Source: Cylicocyclus nassatus
Lineage: Eukaryota; Nematoda; Chromadorea; Rhabditida; Strongylidae
Assembly: GCA_958299035.1 (NCBI GenBank)
Contig: CATQJL010000001.1
Location: forward strand, 82,771,071-82,835,070
Direction: 5' to 3'
Length of the DNA: 64,000 nucleotides
Under the pieces are notes generated by a model that saw nothing but the letters and a program-made list of their open reading frames with translations, was not told where the DNA came from and searched no databases. Below are positions 1-10,506 of this stretch, piece by piece (position 1 is the stretch's first letter; every line of letters begins with the position of its first letter). A program made the translations under genes and the position numbers.

Positions 1-63
1 GTTGTGTTATTGCGCATAGTCTTATATAGAAAAATAGAACACGTGCCATAATTCGTTTTGCCT

Positions 64-249
64 TTACAAAGGAGCTAATCTGCGCAAGTCAAAAAATGCG
101 GTCTGATGACGATTACCTTCGTTTGTTGCGCATGTATTAACTTCAAGGATTTCCTCTTTTTCTTTGATGAATACTTTATATTCAGTGGTCGGCCATGTTT
201 TAGTTTTTTGTTGCAAAAAATCGGACTGTACCACCACATTCTTGCGCAA
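64..249 (-). pseudogene. Pao polyprotein fragment downstream of RNase H
   Basis: A 61-residue open frame on the minus strand lies downstream of the RNase H fragment in the same element. It has short matches in character to the Pao linker before integrase (for example VVVQSDFLQQKTKTWP), but no catalytic motif is visible. The call rests mainly on position and orientation within the element. Confidence 0.4.
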
Positions 250-478
250 ATTGTGCTTTTGTTGAACCTCTAGTGCCTGCGTCTGCCGGATTGTCTTTAG
301 TAGGAATGTAATTGGATGTGATTATGCCCCCCTTTTTTCTGAGGACAAGGGCGATTTTCCGGATTTCGCGCATCTAATTCTAACGGGTACTCCTGCTTTG
401 TATCAATTATGTTTGAAAGACAGCTCAGTACGACCTGGGAATCGGAGAACAAAAACACCTATATATTTCAAGTGAAGC

Positions 479-763
479 TTACCGCGCTTTTTTTAAGCAG
501 TGTAGGTCGATAGAGCTAGTCTCGCGGCGATAGCCAGTGCGTTCATTTCTAATTTTGGGATTGTTGTAACTGATTATTGAGGGGAGTTTGCTTTTCACCA
601 TGGCTAGCGCTGTGCTTTCTGCATTGAACAAGTAAGCGCATGCATTCATCTCTATATCGCTTGCGTCTGCAAAAATGGCTAGTTTGCTGTCGTATAGGTC
701 CGGTAAATTTTTCTTGCTATATGCTTCTGGGAGTCGTTTGCGCTTGTGGCGATAGCGTTCCAC
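479..763 (-). pseudogene. Pao RNase H fragment
   Basis: A 94-residue minus-strand frame contains LAIFADASDIEMNACAYLF, the start of the RNase H fold of BEL/Pao polyproteins, with the first acidic catalytic residue in FADAS, followed by MVKSKLPSI, another conserved Pao block. It is separated from the RT fragment by a frame change and so is a remnant. RNase H would remove template RNA during reverse transcription in an intact element. Confidence 0.75.
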
Positions 764-879
764 TGTTGTGTGAGGTCTTCAGGTAGGATCTGATCCTAGG
801 ATTAATGTTTTTTTTTCGCAATTGCTGTTGAAAATGTTTTGCAAGAGTGGTAAAAGGGATCATCCACCCGAACGAGTTG

Positions 880-1735
880 CTAGACAGATGCTATTTGCCT
901 GGCAACTATACGTTTCGTAACTGGCGAAATTGGTGACATTTTGCACTGAATATCTATTCCATCTTTTTCAACATTCCACATGAGTCCCACAACTTTTTGT
1001 TCTAGTAATTTTGCCCAAGCTTTTGCTGGTAAAGCACCTCGCACTGACAGGAACTCCCTCGAATTCATGCTTATCTGCAAAAAGATTCTACGTGCTTCTT
1101 GAGCTTTCCTCGCCAACTCGCCTTTAGAGTCTGCACCAACGAAAAGATTGTCCACATAAAGGTCTGCACCAACGAAAAGATTGTCCACATAAAGGTTTTG
1201 CTCTTCACCCAAAATCGTGTCTGTGATGCTTTGATGTATAGCTGTTGCAGCCAGTAGAAATGGCGACACATTCAAGCCAAAGGGAACTCGTGTGAATCGA
1301 AAATTTATAGGATTCTCATCATTGATTGGCGCATTTAGATTTTTTACCCAGTAAAATCTTGTTGCATCCCTTTCCATCTCATTTAGGCGCACGCGCTTTC
1401 TCAACGTCGGCAGTGAAAACATAATCGCTCGTGCGAAAGCATAAAAGCATTACATAGATTTCTGGTAAGATCGAAGGGCCCTGGTGCAAGATGTCATTGA
1501 GTGATGGATATTGCTTGAAGTGGGATGATGCGTCAAAAACTATGCGCAGTTTTGTCGTCTGTTTTTGCGGTGTGATGACGTCCTGAAGAGGTAAATAGTG
1601 CAAAATTTTGCCTTCAGTCGGTTTGTCGTCTGGGATTTGTTCTATGATACCCTTTTGCACTTGGTCTTTGAAAGTTTGATCATAGTTATCTAGTAGCTGC
1701 AACTTTAACTTGAGCATCTCTAATGAGCTTTGCAA
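880..1735 (-). pseudogene. Pao reverse transcriptase, two overlapping frames
   Basis: The upstream half (1379-1735) contains TTKLRIVFDASSH and LHQGPSILPEI, typical of Pao RT fingers and palm. The downstream half (880-1422, another frame) contains RFTRVPFGLNVSPFLL and the active-site block YVDNLFVGAD, the Pao form of YxDD. The join near 1400 is a frameshift: VFTADVEKA in one frame is followed by VRLNEMERDATRFYWVKN in the other. The active-site block is duplicated in tandem (see 1129-1194). The copy is dead but the identity is clear. Confidence 0.85.
1129..1194. repeat. 33-bp tandem duplication in the RT active site
   Basis: Two exact, adjacent copies of a 33-bp unit (1129-1161 and 1162-1194). 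On the minus strand each encodes LYVDNLFVGAD, so the catalytic loop of the Pao reverse transcriptase is present twice, in frame. Confidence 0.9.
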
Positions 1736-1874
1736 TCTTTCAAGCCTATTGCCTTGTTAGACGGTCTTGGAGGTAATTTTCTTTATACGGAAGCGAACGT
1801 AGTACCCGCCAGTGCCCTTTTTAATGGTTTGCTCAAAGAAATCTGCGACCTTTTTGTTGACTGTCTCCTTTTGC

Positions 1875-2530
1875 TTATTTTTGTTCCACATTGATCTGGT
1901 GATTTCGCATATCAGCCGAGTCCATTGACCAGTATTTAACCCATCGTGTTAATTCCTCTTCAAAGTTCATGAAAACATTTTTGCTTGTTGTGGAAAAGGG
2001 TTGCGCAAGCCTTTTTTTCACATTGATCTGGTCTTTCTTACCACTCAATAGATATCCTAGTTTAGATGCGATTAGTTTGCGCCCGGATGGGAGCGTATAC
2101 TGAGGGAAGGCTATGTCCAGAAGCTCCCAAAGTTGGTGGCATCCCGACATTATTTGGAGTTTCTAATCTTCTCTGTAATCCATCTTTAATAAGTTTATGT
2201 TGTTTTTCAAGATGATTTCTACGTTTGTGGGCGACAGCTCCACCGCTTTCCCTTGAATATCACCGTCGGGGTTATACATAGTCGCATGTCATGCTTTCTC
2301 CCACTTTGATCCCAAAGATCCAATGTTGCGACACCGCATGCCTCAGGTACTGGATTCTCCATATCAAACGTATACTTCAGAAACGTCTTCGTTTCTTTGC
2401 ACCGAAGACCTAGCTCACTAGCTAGTCTCTCATTGATGAAAGACTAATCAGCCCCCGTATCTAGAAGAATTTCGACTTGTTTCCATTTTGTGGCTGATAA
2501 TCTTTCACTCGACCTACTCCTGTTAACAAG
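1875..2530 (-). pseudogene. Pao aspartic protease (DUF1758-type)
   Basis: On the minus strand around 2450-2475 the frame reads VEILLDTGAD, then a TAG, then SFINERLASELGL. LLDTGAD is the retropepsin catalytic motif (DTG), and the stop replaces the glutamine usual in this block. The following frame (1875-2150) includes LPSGRKLIASKLGYLLSG, typical of the end of the DUF1758 region. A frameshift also lies upstream of the catalytic motif, near VLLLTGVGRV. Confidence 0.75.
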
Positions 2531-2949
2531 AGGACTTGAGTTTTTACACTTGGTTTTCTCTGCTCTTCGCAGTGGAATACCTGTGGCTGCGTGGTTTGCT
2601 TCACTTTGTGAACAAATTTACTGTCATCTTATTATTCAATGTTAGTTTGGACCATTTGCGCTTGAATTTTACTCTCTGGTTTTTTCCCCTTTTCTTTTGT
2701 TTGATGTCTGAGCTTTGGGTTGTAACACGCTGTTGTGCACTCGCACGAAAATTTGATTGATCTTTGTGCTTCTTATCTTATCTTTGCTTATCATATCCCC
2801 ATGTACTGTCTTATCTTATTACTGCCGTTGTTGTCTTATCTTATCATTTTTGACCCGTGTCAACGGGTATATAAAACCATTGTTGTTCAATATTTGTTTA
2901 TTGGATCTTGCCCTTCCGATAAAGGATTGCTACCGTTTTATCAGCTCCG

Positions 2950-3312
2950 TCATGGATCCAGCACACGCGCTATGAGAGGTGGGACGCGCGATAGTTGTGA
3001 ATCACCTCTATATTTTTTCTCTAATAGCTCGATAGCTGAATCATAGTTGTCTTCCGTAACGTGATAGCGCCTAAATGCTTCTAAAGCTTCCCCTGGAAGC
3101 GCGCTCAACAGATAATTGAACTTTTGTTGCTTTGTTAAGACTTGTTGACGTACATTAGCCTCAAAAAAGGTCCAAAAGTTGCTAAACTCCCAAGGTCTTC
3201 CTGAGAAGTTGGGTATGGGTATTGCAGGCAAATTCGGTCTCTCAATGTTCGCGTATCTTATCCCGTTGAAGCTATCATTAATTGTATTATGAGGAATTTC
3301 GCGCGCGCTCAT
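2950..3312 (-). pseudogene. Pao gag (DUF1759)
   Basis: A 120-residue minus-strand frame with the DUF1759 gag core: LPAIPIPNFSGRPWEFSNFW, then LTKQQKFNYLLSALPGEAL and HVTEDNYDSAIELLEKKYRG. It starts at an ATG and is open, but is cut short compared with a full gag, and the region down to 2536 does not continue in frame. It lies about 520 bp from the SL1-like sequence in the leader. Confidence 0.8.
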
Positions 3313-3834
3313 TGTTATTGCTTCTAACTAAAATGCTATGCTTTGCGCACGATCAAGTACCCCATGTGCGGTTTCTATGTACTCTTAAATGTGCTTTTCT
3401 TGTTCTTCTTCTAATGGTTCGCTAATGTTATCCACCATTACTACAAATTTCGATAAATTATCTGCGACCATTCTAGAAGTTTCTTTCAACTCAAAAATCA
3501 GACATTGCGCATTGTGCCGATTTTCGAAGTCATAAAAAGTCAATCGGCCTTGTTATGTGGTACTTCCCCTTTGGAGATAAGTTTGTCAACGTTATTACAA
3601 TTTCGCGTGAGAAGCGTTTGTAATTTTAATGACATTGGTCCCGACATGTATAGAGTAGCGCAAAGACAAAAATGATGAAATACTCAAGTACTCAAGATTG
3701 ATGGTCAGTCAAAAGAGATTATAAATAGCGATGTTTGAAATGAAATTCCCGGCCGATGCACCATGAACTGTAAAAATACTGCTCGACTGCCACGCGGCTA
3801 CACCACAACAACCACCAGAGCGCCAACCATTTAC

Positions 3835-3857
3835 CTCAAAACTTGGGTAATTAAACC
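3835..3857 (-). other. SL1-like sequence in the Pao leader/LTR region
   Basis: The minus strand reads GGTTTAATTACCCAAG, then TTTTGAG, then GTAAA. This is the nematode SL1 leader with one extra T, followed by the GTAAA that follows the leader in SL1 RNA. The match therefore includes the splice-donor side and looks derived from SL RNA rather than from a trans-spliced mRNA. About 50 nt further on is an ATTTTTA stretch (about 3770), loosely like an Sm site, but I see no clear hairpin set. Confidence 0.7.
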
Positions 3858-4531
3858 CTTTTTGGGACAACGTAATAACACACAAATACGAGCAAAGTAA
3901 AATCTCATCTCAGATATAATAAATCATTTAATATAATGAACAAAATACTTACTCAAGCTATGCGCAATCTACCTCAAGCAAGCCTAGCGCAAGAGAATCA
4001 GAAGCGCGATGAGAAGCTTGCAAGCGCAGAAAGAAATGGAAAAGCGAATGAAGTCCGCGAACGCGGGGAAAACACTGCGTTGCGACTTGCCTTGCCTTTG
4101 CCTCTCGCGTTAGAACAACTATAAACTAAAACCATTCCTATACAGAAAAAAGCTTGAAAGTGAAGTAACATACAACTTTAACTGCGATTACTTAAAAACC
4201 CTTAAAAACAACTTTATAATATGCCCATGAGACAAAGCAAATGACAATTTTGCTATTATCTGCACCAAATTCACATACAAGTAATGATGAACGAATTAGG
4301 CCTCGATTTTATAGAACAAAAAGACTTCATTTCTACAAAAAAAATTAACATACATGTGACTTATTTAACAATAAAGAACAAATTAGCAATATAATTCAAA
4401 GACATAAAAATTTCTGTACAGATAACAAACTTCATCCGTAAGATGTCAACAATATACCATTGATATATTGTTCAACAAAAAACTACGCAAAACTCCTATT
4501 AAATTCAGATTCATTACAGGTGCAACACATA
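3858..4531. other. Probable LTR remnant and unrecognised sequence
   Basis: This is upstream of the Pao leader on the minus strand, where the 5' LTR would be. A 62-codon plus-strand frame (3936-4124), rich in A, K, E and R, is not recognisable and is probably not a gene. The rest is AT-rich, and no paired LTR can be identified inside the window. Confidence 0.3.
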
Positions 4532-4849
4532 CTCAGACAATCGCTGGGGGCAGGCGGGCACCGGAAAAATAGATTGCTGATTTCTCGCACCCCGCTCCCG
4601 GATTTTTTGCAAAGCAATCAGGATTTTTCGGAAGACCGCTTGCTGAGTCAGCGGATTTTTGAGAGACCGCCTGTTGAATTTTTTTCGCTCTTATCTTTTG
4701 CAGATATATTGCTGAATCTCTGAGAAATCGAGAACTCAGCAAGCGGTCTTCCAAAAAGTCCTGATTGCTTTCCAAAAAATCCTCGAGGGGGTGCGAGAGA
4801 TCAGCAATCTATTTTTCCGGTGCCCGCCTGCCCCCGGCGATTGTCTGAG
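4532..4849. mobile_element. TA-flanked TIR element, CTCAGACAATCGC family, no SL insert
   Basis: Ends are inverted: CTCAGACAATCGCYGGGGG at left and its complement at right, with TA on both outer sides (4530-4531 and 4850-4851). Similarity between the arms runs well inward (CACCGGAAAAATAG is mirrored). At 318 bp it has no coding capacity. The same termini occur at 10142-10729, 18031-18510 and, more distantly, 32604-32779. Unlike the 10- and 18-kb members it has no spliced-leader-like insert. Confidence 0.85.
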
Positions 4850-5149
4850 TAGTAGCACCAAACCTCTAGCAATAGAATTAAAAAGATATTCACATTCATT
4901 AAATCACATTTCAAATACTATATGCAAACGATAAAATATAGAAGCCATAATTTTCATGGCTATTGGGCTATAGATAATATTAATATCAGCGATAATCCTT
5001 CGAATAATAACATGAAAGATAGACAACTTTACTCAGCAAACTTTACGAACATGTTTACCCCTTCCACATAATATCATCAAAATCAATATAGGTTAAATTC
5101 TCAAATTATGCGTCAAAACGCTGGTAAAAAATATATTATATATATTATA

Positions 5150-6169
5150 TTAGGTCATTCCGAAAGTAATTTCGCTTTTTTCAAACGGGCACCACATCTG
5201 ACGGAACAAAGATTTCTAAGAGATCTTGGAAGCATTCGATACAGAATTTCATTCTCTTTCTAATGTTTATCAAATTGTCGCAAAACAGTCAATGAGCTTT
5301 CAGAAAATCACCAAAACCTGCAACCCATGCTTTTTGAGATGGTCATGTTTCACGATTTTCTAAAACTTTCATATCAATCCTCAGAAGGAGTTCAGGTAAC
5401 GATTTGATAGAGTAAACCTCATAGAATACAGTACTACTTTTTTCTCCTTTCCATAGCTAGTCATACATTTTTAACAGAATTTTAACTGATGCTACCAATT
5501 TCCATACATGGGCAGCTAAATCCTCGTAGAACATCAAAAGAGGAGCAGCTCGCGCACTATTCGATGCAGCATTTTCTCCTCTTTCTAACAGGTGTTTTTT
5601 GTTTTCGATTCGTTTAGTTTCCGGGGATGAAATCATCATTATTCATTTCTTTAGCGAGCCCCAGGCTGTACCCAAAAAACTCGAAACTTGATATTTCGAA
5701 CCCGTAAACCCTCACATGCTTTGTAAAATTTATGCTAACTCATAGTACTATCTTGGTAGTCTCAAATTCCGAAGAATTATGATGTTTGTTGCCATTGTGG
5801 CTGAGGTGGGCCTGCCAAAATCCGATGGTTCTGTTAGAAAATCTTTTAAAAAATTACGGCTAGATACGAGGAAGAGAAAAAAGTAGTGCTGTATTCAATA
5901 AGGTTTACTCTATGGAATAGTTACTTGCAATCCTTTTGAGGATTGATATAAAAGTTTTAAAAATCATAAAACTTGATTATCTCAAAAAGCATGGGTTGCA
6001 GGTTTTGGTGATTTTCTGAAAGCTCATTGACTGTTTTGCGACAATTTCATAAATATTAGAAAGAGAATGAAATTCTGCATCGAATGCTTCCAAGATCTCT
6101 TAGAAATCTTTGTTCCGTCACATGTGGTGCCCGTTTAGAAAAAGCGAAATTACTTTCGGAATGACCTAA
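5150..6169. mobile_element. Mariner-type foldback element, TTAGGTCATTCCGAAAGTAA family
   Basis: The termini TTAGGTCATTCCGAAAG face each other at 5150 and 6169, flanked by TA. Long mirrored arms include CTGCAACCCATGCTTTTTGAGA on both sides. The length is 1020 bp with no transposase. A second full copy is at 50282-51299 and a truncated one at 8772-9560. TTAGGTC-type ends with TA target sites fit non-autonomous mariner derivatives. Confidence 0.85.
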
Positions 6170-6189
6170 TATTATAATATTATTATATA

Positions 6190-6870
6190 CAGGGTGTCCC
6201 AAAAAATGTTTAGAACGTTTGATCGTTAATATCTCTCTTCCCAAGAAGTCTTTTGCCTTGCTTCAGGTACCGTTTTGTAGAGCTGGCTTCAACTTAAATT
6301 ACCATTACAGAACGAATCACCCACCTCTCTTCATAACTGTAGGGTTACGGTAGAAACTTCAAAGAGGGTTCTGAACCATGAAAGGCCATATTTTGCCTCA
6401 GAAAGGAAACAAAACATCCTGCAAACCTTTACACCAGGCTAATTAGAATTGCTAATTATAACTGTAAAGTTCCCAACTTATTATGATGCTTCATTAAAGA
6501 GTTATGCCAGGTAAGAGGTAGCGGCCATTTTTTCAATGTTCCTAAAAAGTGCGGTTACACCGTTTAGAAAGCTTCGTAATCTTGTGAATCGTTGAGTATT
6601 GAACTCAGCGTCCATAAAAACTCTATTATGCAAGTTTTCACATTTTTTTTTGAAAAATTTTGAAACGGCAGCTTTTTCCACATTAACACCATATGTTTCA
6701 AGTTTCTACCGTAATCCTACAGTAATGAAGAGAGATGGGTAATTCGTTCTATAATGGAAATCTAAGTTGAAGCCAGCTCTACAAAACAGTACCTGAAGCA
6801 AGGCAAAAGACTTCTTGGGAAGAGAGATATTAACGATCAAACGTTCTAAACATTTTTTTGGGACACCCTG
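6190..6870. mobile_element. Foldback element, CAGGGTGTCCCAAAA family, copy 1
   Basis: It begins CAGGGTGTCCCAAAAAATG and ends with the complement, flanked by TA. Each arm carries CTCTCTTCCCAAGAAGTC and a block mirrored about 300 bp in. Length 681 bp; other copies are at 48693-49368 and 53826-54505. CAGG-type ends with TA duplication suggest a Tc1-like non-autonomous element. Confidence 0.85.
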
Positions 6871-6880
6871 TATTATATTA

Positions 6881-7798
6881 TTAGGTTGGTGCAAAAGTAA
6901 TGCGCGTTTTGCGAGTTCTCACTTTGACGTGCTATAACTTTCTAAAAAATCCATATTTTTCAGTGCGGCAAAGTTCCTCAGAGGCACCAAACCTTTCTCT
7001 ATACAGCGCACGTTGCCTTAGGTTAACTTCGCAAATCGGTGGAAAAATATGGATTGATAAGCAAAAAATTTTTTTCTAGGAAACCTCGTCTTTAACTGAT
7101 CATAACTTCCTTCAAGATTTGTCGTTATAAATGATAAGTTGACTGTCTTGTAGCCGCAAGCCAATAGTACAAAAAAAGTACGAAAGGACTCAAATAAAGA
7201 GTATTTGCGAAAAGGAAAAAAGTAATATTCAAAATTTTCCGCCTTTTTCGACATTTTTTGTAGCCCTCAAAATCCCAAAATATGGAGATTTTTGATTTTC
7301 TGTGTACTGAACAGCTTCCACATTTCTGCAAAAACTGTCAACAAGAGGTCCATCCTTACACTTACAGAAATGAGCAAAACCTTGGCGATTACCCTCTTCA
7401 AAGAAAATCCATGGGCCACAGAATGGCCAAACCATCAATCATGTTGAGGCGCCGAGATCTCAGTCTAAGTAATTTCTAGAGAAACAGTAAAGCATGCATA
7501 ACGTAGAAAATTTTTACTACATACAGTATTCAAATTTCCAAAAGAATGCCTTTACTCACGCATGAATTTTGGCCGAAAAAGTAAGTGCAGTGAAATTCTG
7601 GTTTTGTGTGCGGTTGTATGAAGCTCTATAAATTTTTAACGAATGAGGCTAGAAGTTTCTTTTAACCTTTATTGAATAGAGCATGAAAGAGGCTTCCTGA
7701 CAATGTGCTGGCTAAGTTTCATAGGAGAAACTTTGATGGAGAAAAGCTATCTTGAAACAAGGGCTAGAAAAACGCGCATTACTTTTGCACCAACCTAA
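6881..7798. mobile_element. Mariner-type element with TTAGGTTGGTGCAAAAGTAA ends
   Basis: The terminal repeat TTAGGTTGGTGCAAAAGTAA is a well-known mariner (cecropia-type) end. It lies 10 bp from the previous element and shares its right-hand TA with the next one (7799-7800). Length 918 bp. The inner part has no recognisable transposase; the short frames in it (7018-7438 minus, 7282-7479 plus) show no DD34D motifs. Confidence 0.85.
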
Positions 7799-7800
7799 TA

Positions 7801-8747
7801 TTAGGTTGATTCATAATTAATGCACGTTTTGAATTTCAACCGCAATAAGTCAAACACTTTTCATTCTTATAAAGGCTTCAAAGTACCATTGGATAGAGCA
7901 AAGCAAGCTCTACAAGATGGCACTCATGCCTTTGCGCCATGCTCAATCCACGGACAGTTCGAACTCAAAATCTAAAGATTTCCAAATGCCCAAAAAATCG
8001 AAAAAAATCAGATCTTCGTCCAAATAATTTCTACGGACCTCCCACTCGCTCACATCAATACTATCGATATCTGATATCCATATGTGCGATTGCCGTATTT
8101 TTTCCTTGACTAGAAATTGAGAAAACGAAATTTTTCCTGATTTTCTCAAAGCAATGCTGAGCCGTTTTTGCATATGCAGTTCTATACTAAAAGCCTAGGT
8201 AAGCATAACTGTAGGTTTTCAGCCTATTTCGAACGGTACTTTTCGAGAAATGTCGATTTTAGCACTGAAACTGAAACGAAAAAATCCGAATTCGTTATTT
8301 TTCGAAAACTACCGCTTGGAATGGGCTGAAAATCTACAGTTATACTTACCTAGGCTTGTAGTATAGAACCACGTATGCAAAAACGGCTCAGCATTGCTTT
8401 GAGAAAATCAGGGAAATTTTCGTTATCTCAATTTCTAGTCAAGGGAAAAATACGGCAATCGCACATATGGATATCAGATAGCGATAGTATTGATGTGAGC
8501 GAGTGGGAGGTCCGTAGAAATTATTTGGACGAAGATCTGATTTTTTTCGATTTTTTGGGCATTTGGAAATCTTTAGATTTTGAGTTCGAACTGTCCGTGG
8601 ATTGAGCACGGCGCAAAGGCATGAGCGCCATCTTGTAGAGCTTGCTTTGCTCTATCCAATGGTACTTTGAAGCCTATATAAGAATGAAAAGTGTTTGACT
8701 TATTGCGGTTGAAATTCAAAACGTGCATTAATTATGAATCAACCTAA
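7801..8747. mobile_element. Near-perfect palindromic mariner-type element, TTAGGTTGATTCATAATTAA ends
   Basis: The two halves are almost exact inverted copies, 947 bp overall. Each half carries the same 76-codon frame (7943-8173 minus, 8375-8605 plus), with MQKRLSIALRKSGK and ISDIDSIDVSEWEVRRNYL in the minus copy. The frame is not recognised. A copy with related arms is at 51304-53256. The two arms read outward from the centre, so the element would fold into a very long hairpin. Confidence 0.9.
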
Positions 8748-8771
8748 TATATTGTTATATTATGTATTATA

Positions 8772-9560
8772 TTAGGTGGTTCCGAAAGTAATGTCGCTTT
8801 TTTCAAACGTACGCCACATCTCGTAGAACAAAGATGTGTAAGAGATTCTGGTAGCATTTGATGCAACATTTCATTCTCTTTCTAATGGTTATATAAGTAT
8901 TGCGTAATAATCGATAAGCTCTTGAAAAATTACCAAAACTGCGACCCATGCTTTTTGAAAAGGTCTAGTTTTACAATTTTTCTAAATTTTTATAACAACT
9001 CTCCGAAGGAGTCCAAGTAATGGATGGATAGAGCAAACCCTACAGGAAACAGCACAACTTTTTTCTACTTTCCAAAGCTCGTCATAATTTTTGTATAGAT
9101 TTTTTGATGAAACCACCGAATTTTAGCATTCTCGCATCACACACAAATCCAGCAAACACTAATAATTTTCGGATTTTGAAACTTACGAAGATGAATCACA
9201 GTTTGGCATTAATTTTATAAACCAAATTAGCATTTACCGCTTCAAAATTGCAACTTTCGAAAATTCCGGGTACAGCCTTGGGCGCCCTGGAAAACCTGAG
9301 TTATGATGATTTTATCCCGGAAAACTTGTTGAATCGGAAGCAAAAAACAAATGATAGAAAGAGGAGAAAAAGCTGCGTCAAATGACACACAGGCTGCTTG
9401 CCAGTTGTTGTTCTGAGAGGTTTGAGTTGACCAATTATGGAATTTGATGGCATTGAAAAATTGATTCCAGAAACTCTAAGAAGCAAGCTAAGGAAACGAA
9501 AAAATCACTCTGTGTCCTATAGCATTTGCTCTATTTGACTGTCGCTTATCCTTCTCCTGA
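8772..9560. mobile_element. Truncated copy of the TTAGGTC..CCGAAAGTAATGTCGC element
   Basis: The left end TTAGGTGGTTCCGAAAGTAA and the interior match 50282 onward closely (for example AGAGATTCTGGTAGCATTTG). The right terminus is missing, and the sequence runs directly into another mariner-type end at 9566. Confidence 0.8.
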
Positions 9561-10325
9561 AAATATTAGGTCATTCGGAAAGTTTTTCGCTTTTTGCGCC
9601 TTTGATGTTGGTGCCACGTTTTAAGAGAGTGCCAAAGGGCTGATATTGGTTGCTATATATGAAATTGTAGAGGAAGTCTTCTAGTTTCCGAAGATCTTAC
9701 CGGTTGCAGAAAGCGCTTTGTAGGGAAATTTACGTGGCTATAGATTCGACATATGAAAACGCGATTTTCGAATCCTTGCACTCAGTAAGGTCAGTCTTGA
9801 GTGTAGAGCAGTCAAAGAAGCGTCCAGATCCAGAAAAGCGAAAGCTAATGTTCTGCACTGTTTTGGAAAGTGTTTCTGCCATATAAATAAGCATCTCAAA
9901 GGTCCTTTAGAGCAAATCGCAAATATAGCTGCATAAAATTATGAGCAGGCCTTGTAGTGTCATATAGCCCCATTTGATGCCACCATCGCTAAAGCTGTAA
10001 TACCAAAAAATATTAGCTGCATACACAATTGTCGCACTCGCAGAATGAGGGCGCGTTGACTCTGCTTTCGTTTCTCATAATTTGACGGAGCAATTCTTTT
10101 TTGGCCTGAATTGATAATTACAACAAAAAATTGGCCAAGTACTCAGATAATCGCCGGGGGCAGGCGGCCATGCCATTTTTGAGCAAGCGGGCACCGGAAA
10201 ATTAGTTCGCTGATTTCTTGCGGTCCGCTTGCAGATATTTGGAAGAATTTTAGCGAAATTCTGAACGAATGCTTGAAGAACAATTGCGGTTTCCTTGCAA
10301 ATCAGCTGCGGCGCAGTGGCCGCAT

Positions 10326-10449
10326 TCTCGCGGACTTTCCGCGAAAATATGCAAAATTTTCGAGGGCCGCACGGTCCTTTATGGAGGACCGCGCAGCCCC
10401 CAGGTACTTTCCGCTGAGAGAAAGTACCTCAAACTTGAGTAATTAAACC
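10326..10449 (-). ncRNA. Spliced-leader-RNA-like gene, copy 1
   Basis: Reading the minus strand from 10449: a 22-nt leader starting GGTTTAATTACTCAAG and ending TTTGAG, one base different from SL1; then GT as splice donor (10426-10427); a hairpin with a 9-bp stem (10403-10428); a second hairpin with a stem of about 15 bp (10364-10400); an Sm-like AATTTTG (10352-10358); and a GC-rich hairpin (10326-10347). That is the known layout of nematode SL RNAs: leader, donor, stem-loops, Sm site before the last stem-loop. The 124-nt length is close to SL1 RNA. The leader base that differs (C to T) produces TTACTCAAG, as in SL2. Expression is not shown by sequence. Confidence 0.7.
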
Positions 10450-10496
10450 ATCGATGACTCCTCTGCATGTAGAGTCTCACCTTTGCTCGGCGTACA

Positions 10497-10506
10497 CCCG
10501 AAACTG
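10497..10506 (-). promoter_or_regulatory. Possible PSE-like block upstream of SL-like copy 1
   Basis: CAGTTTCGGG on the minus strand, 48-57 bp upstream of the leader's first base. The identical block is at the same distance (-49 to -58) in copy 2, with other conserved patches between (GAGACTCTA, ATCGAT directly before the leader). Nematode SL and snRNA genes have a proximal sequence element near this position. Function is inferred from spacing and conservation only. Confidence 0.4.

Larger units (their letters stand above)
1..3860 (-). mobile_element. BEL/Pao LTR retrotransposon, decayed, internal region and leader
   Basis: Read on the minus strand, the domains come in BEL/Pao order: gag (2950-3312), aspartic protease (about 1875-2530), reverse transcriptase (880-1735), RNase H (479-763) and the start of the next linker (64-249). 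Integrase would lie left of the window. Every domain is broken by stops or frame changes, so the copy cannot make a polyprotein. The leader and LTR should lie above 3312; I could not fix LTR ends because the 3' LTR is outside the window. The primer-binding site is uncertain; a TGG-starting stretch lies at about 3820-3829 on the minus strand. Confidence 0.85.
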
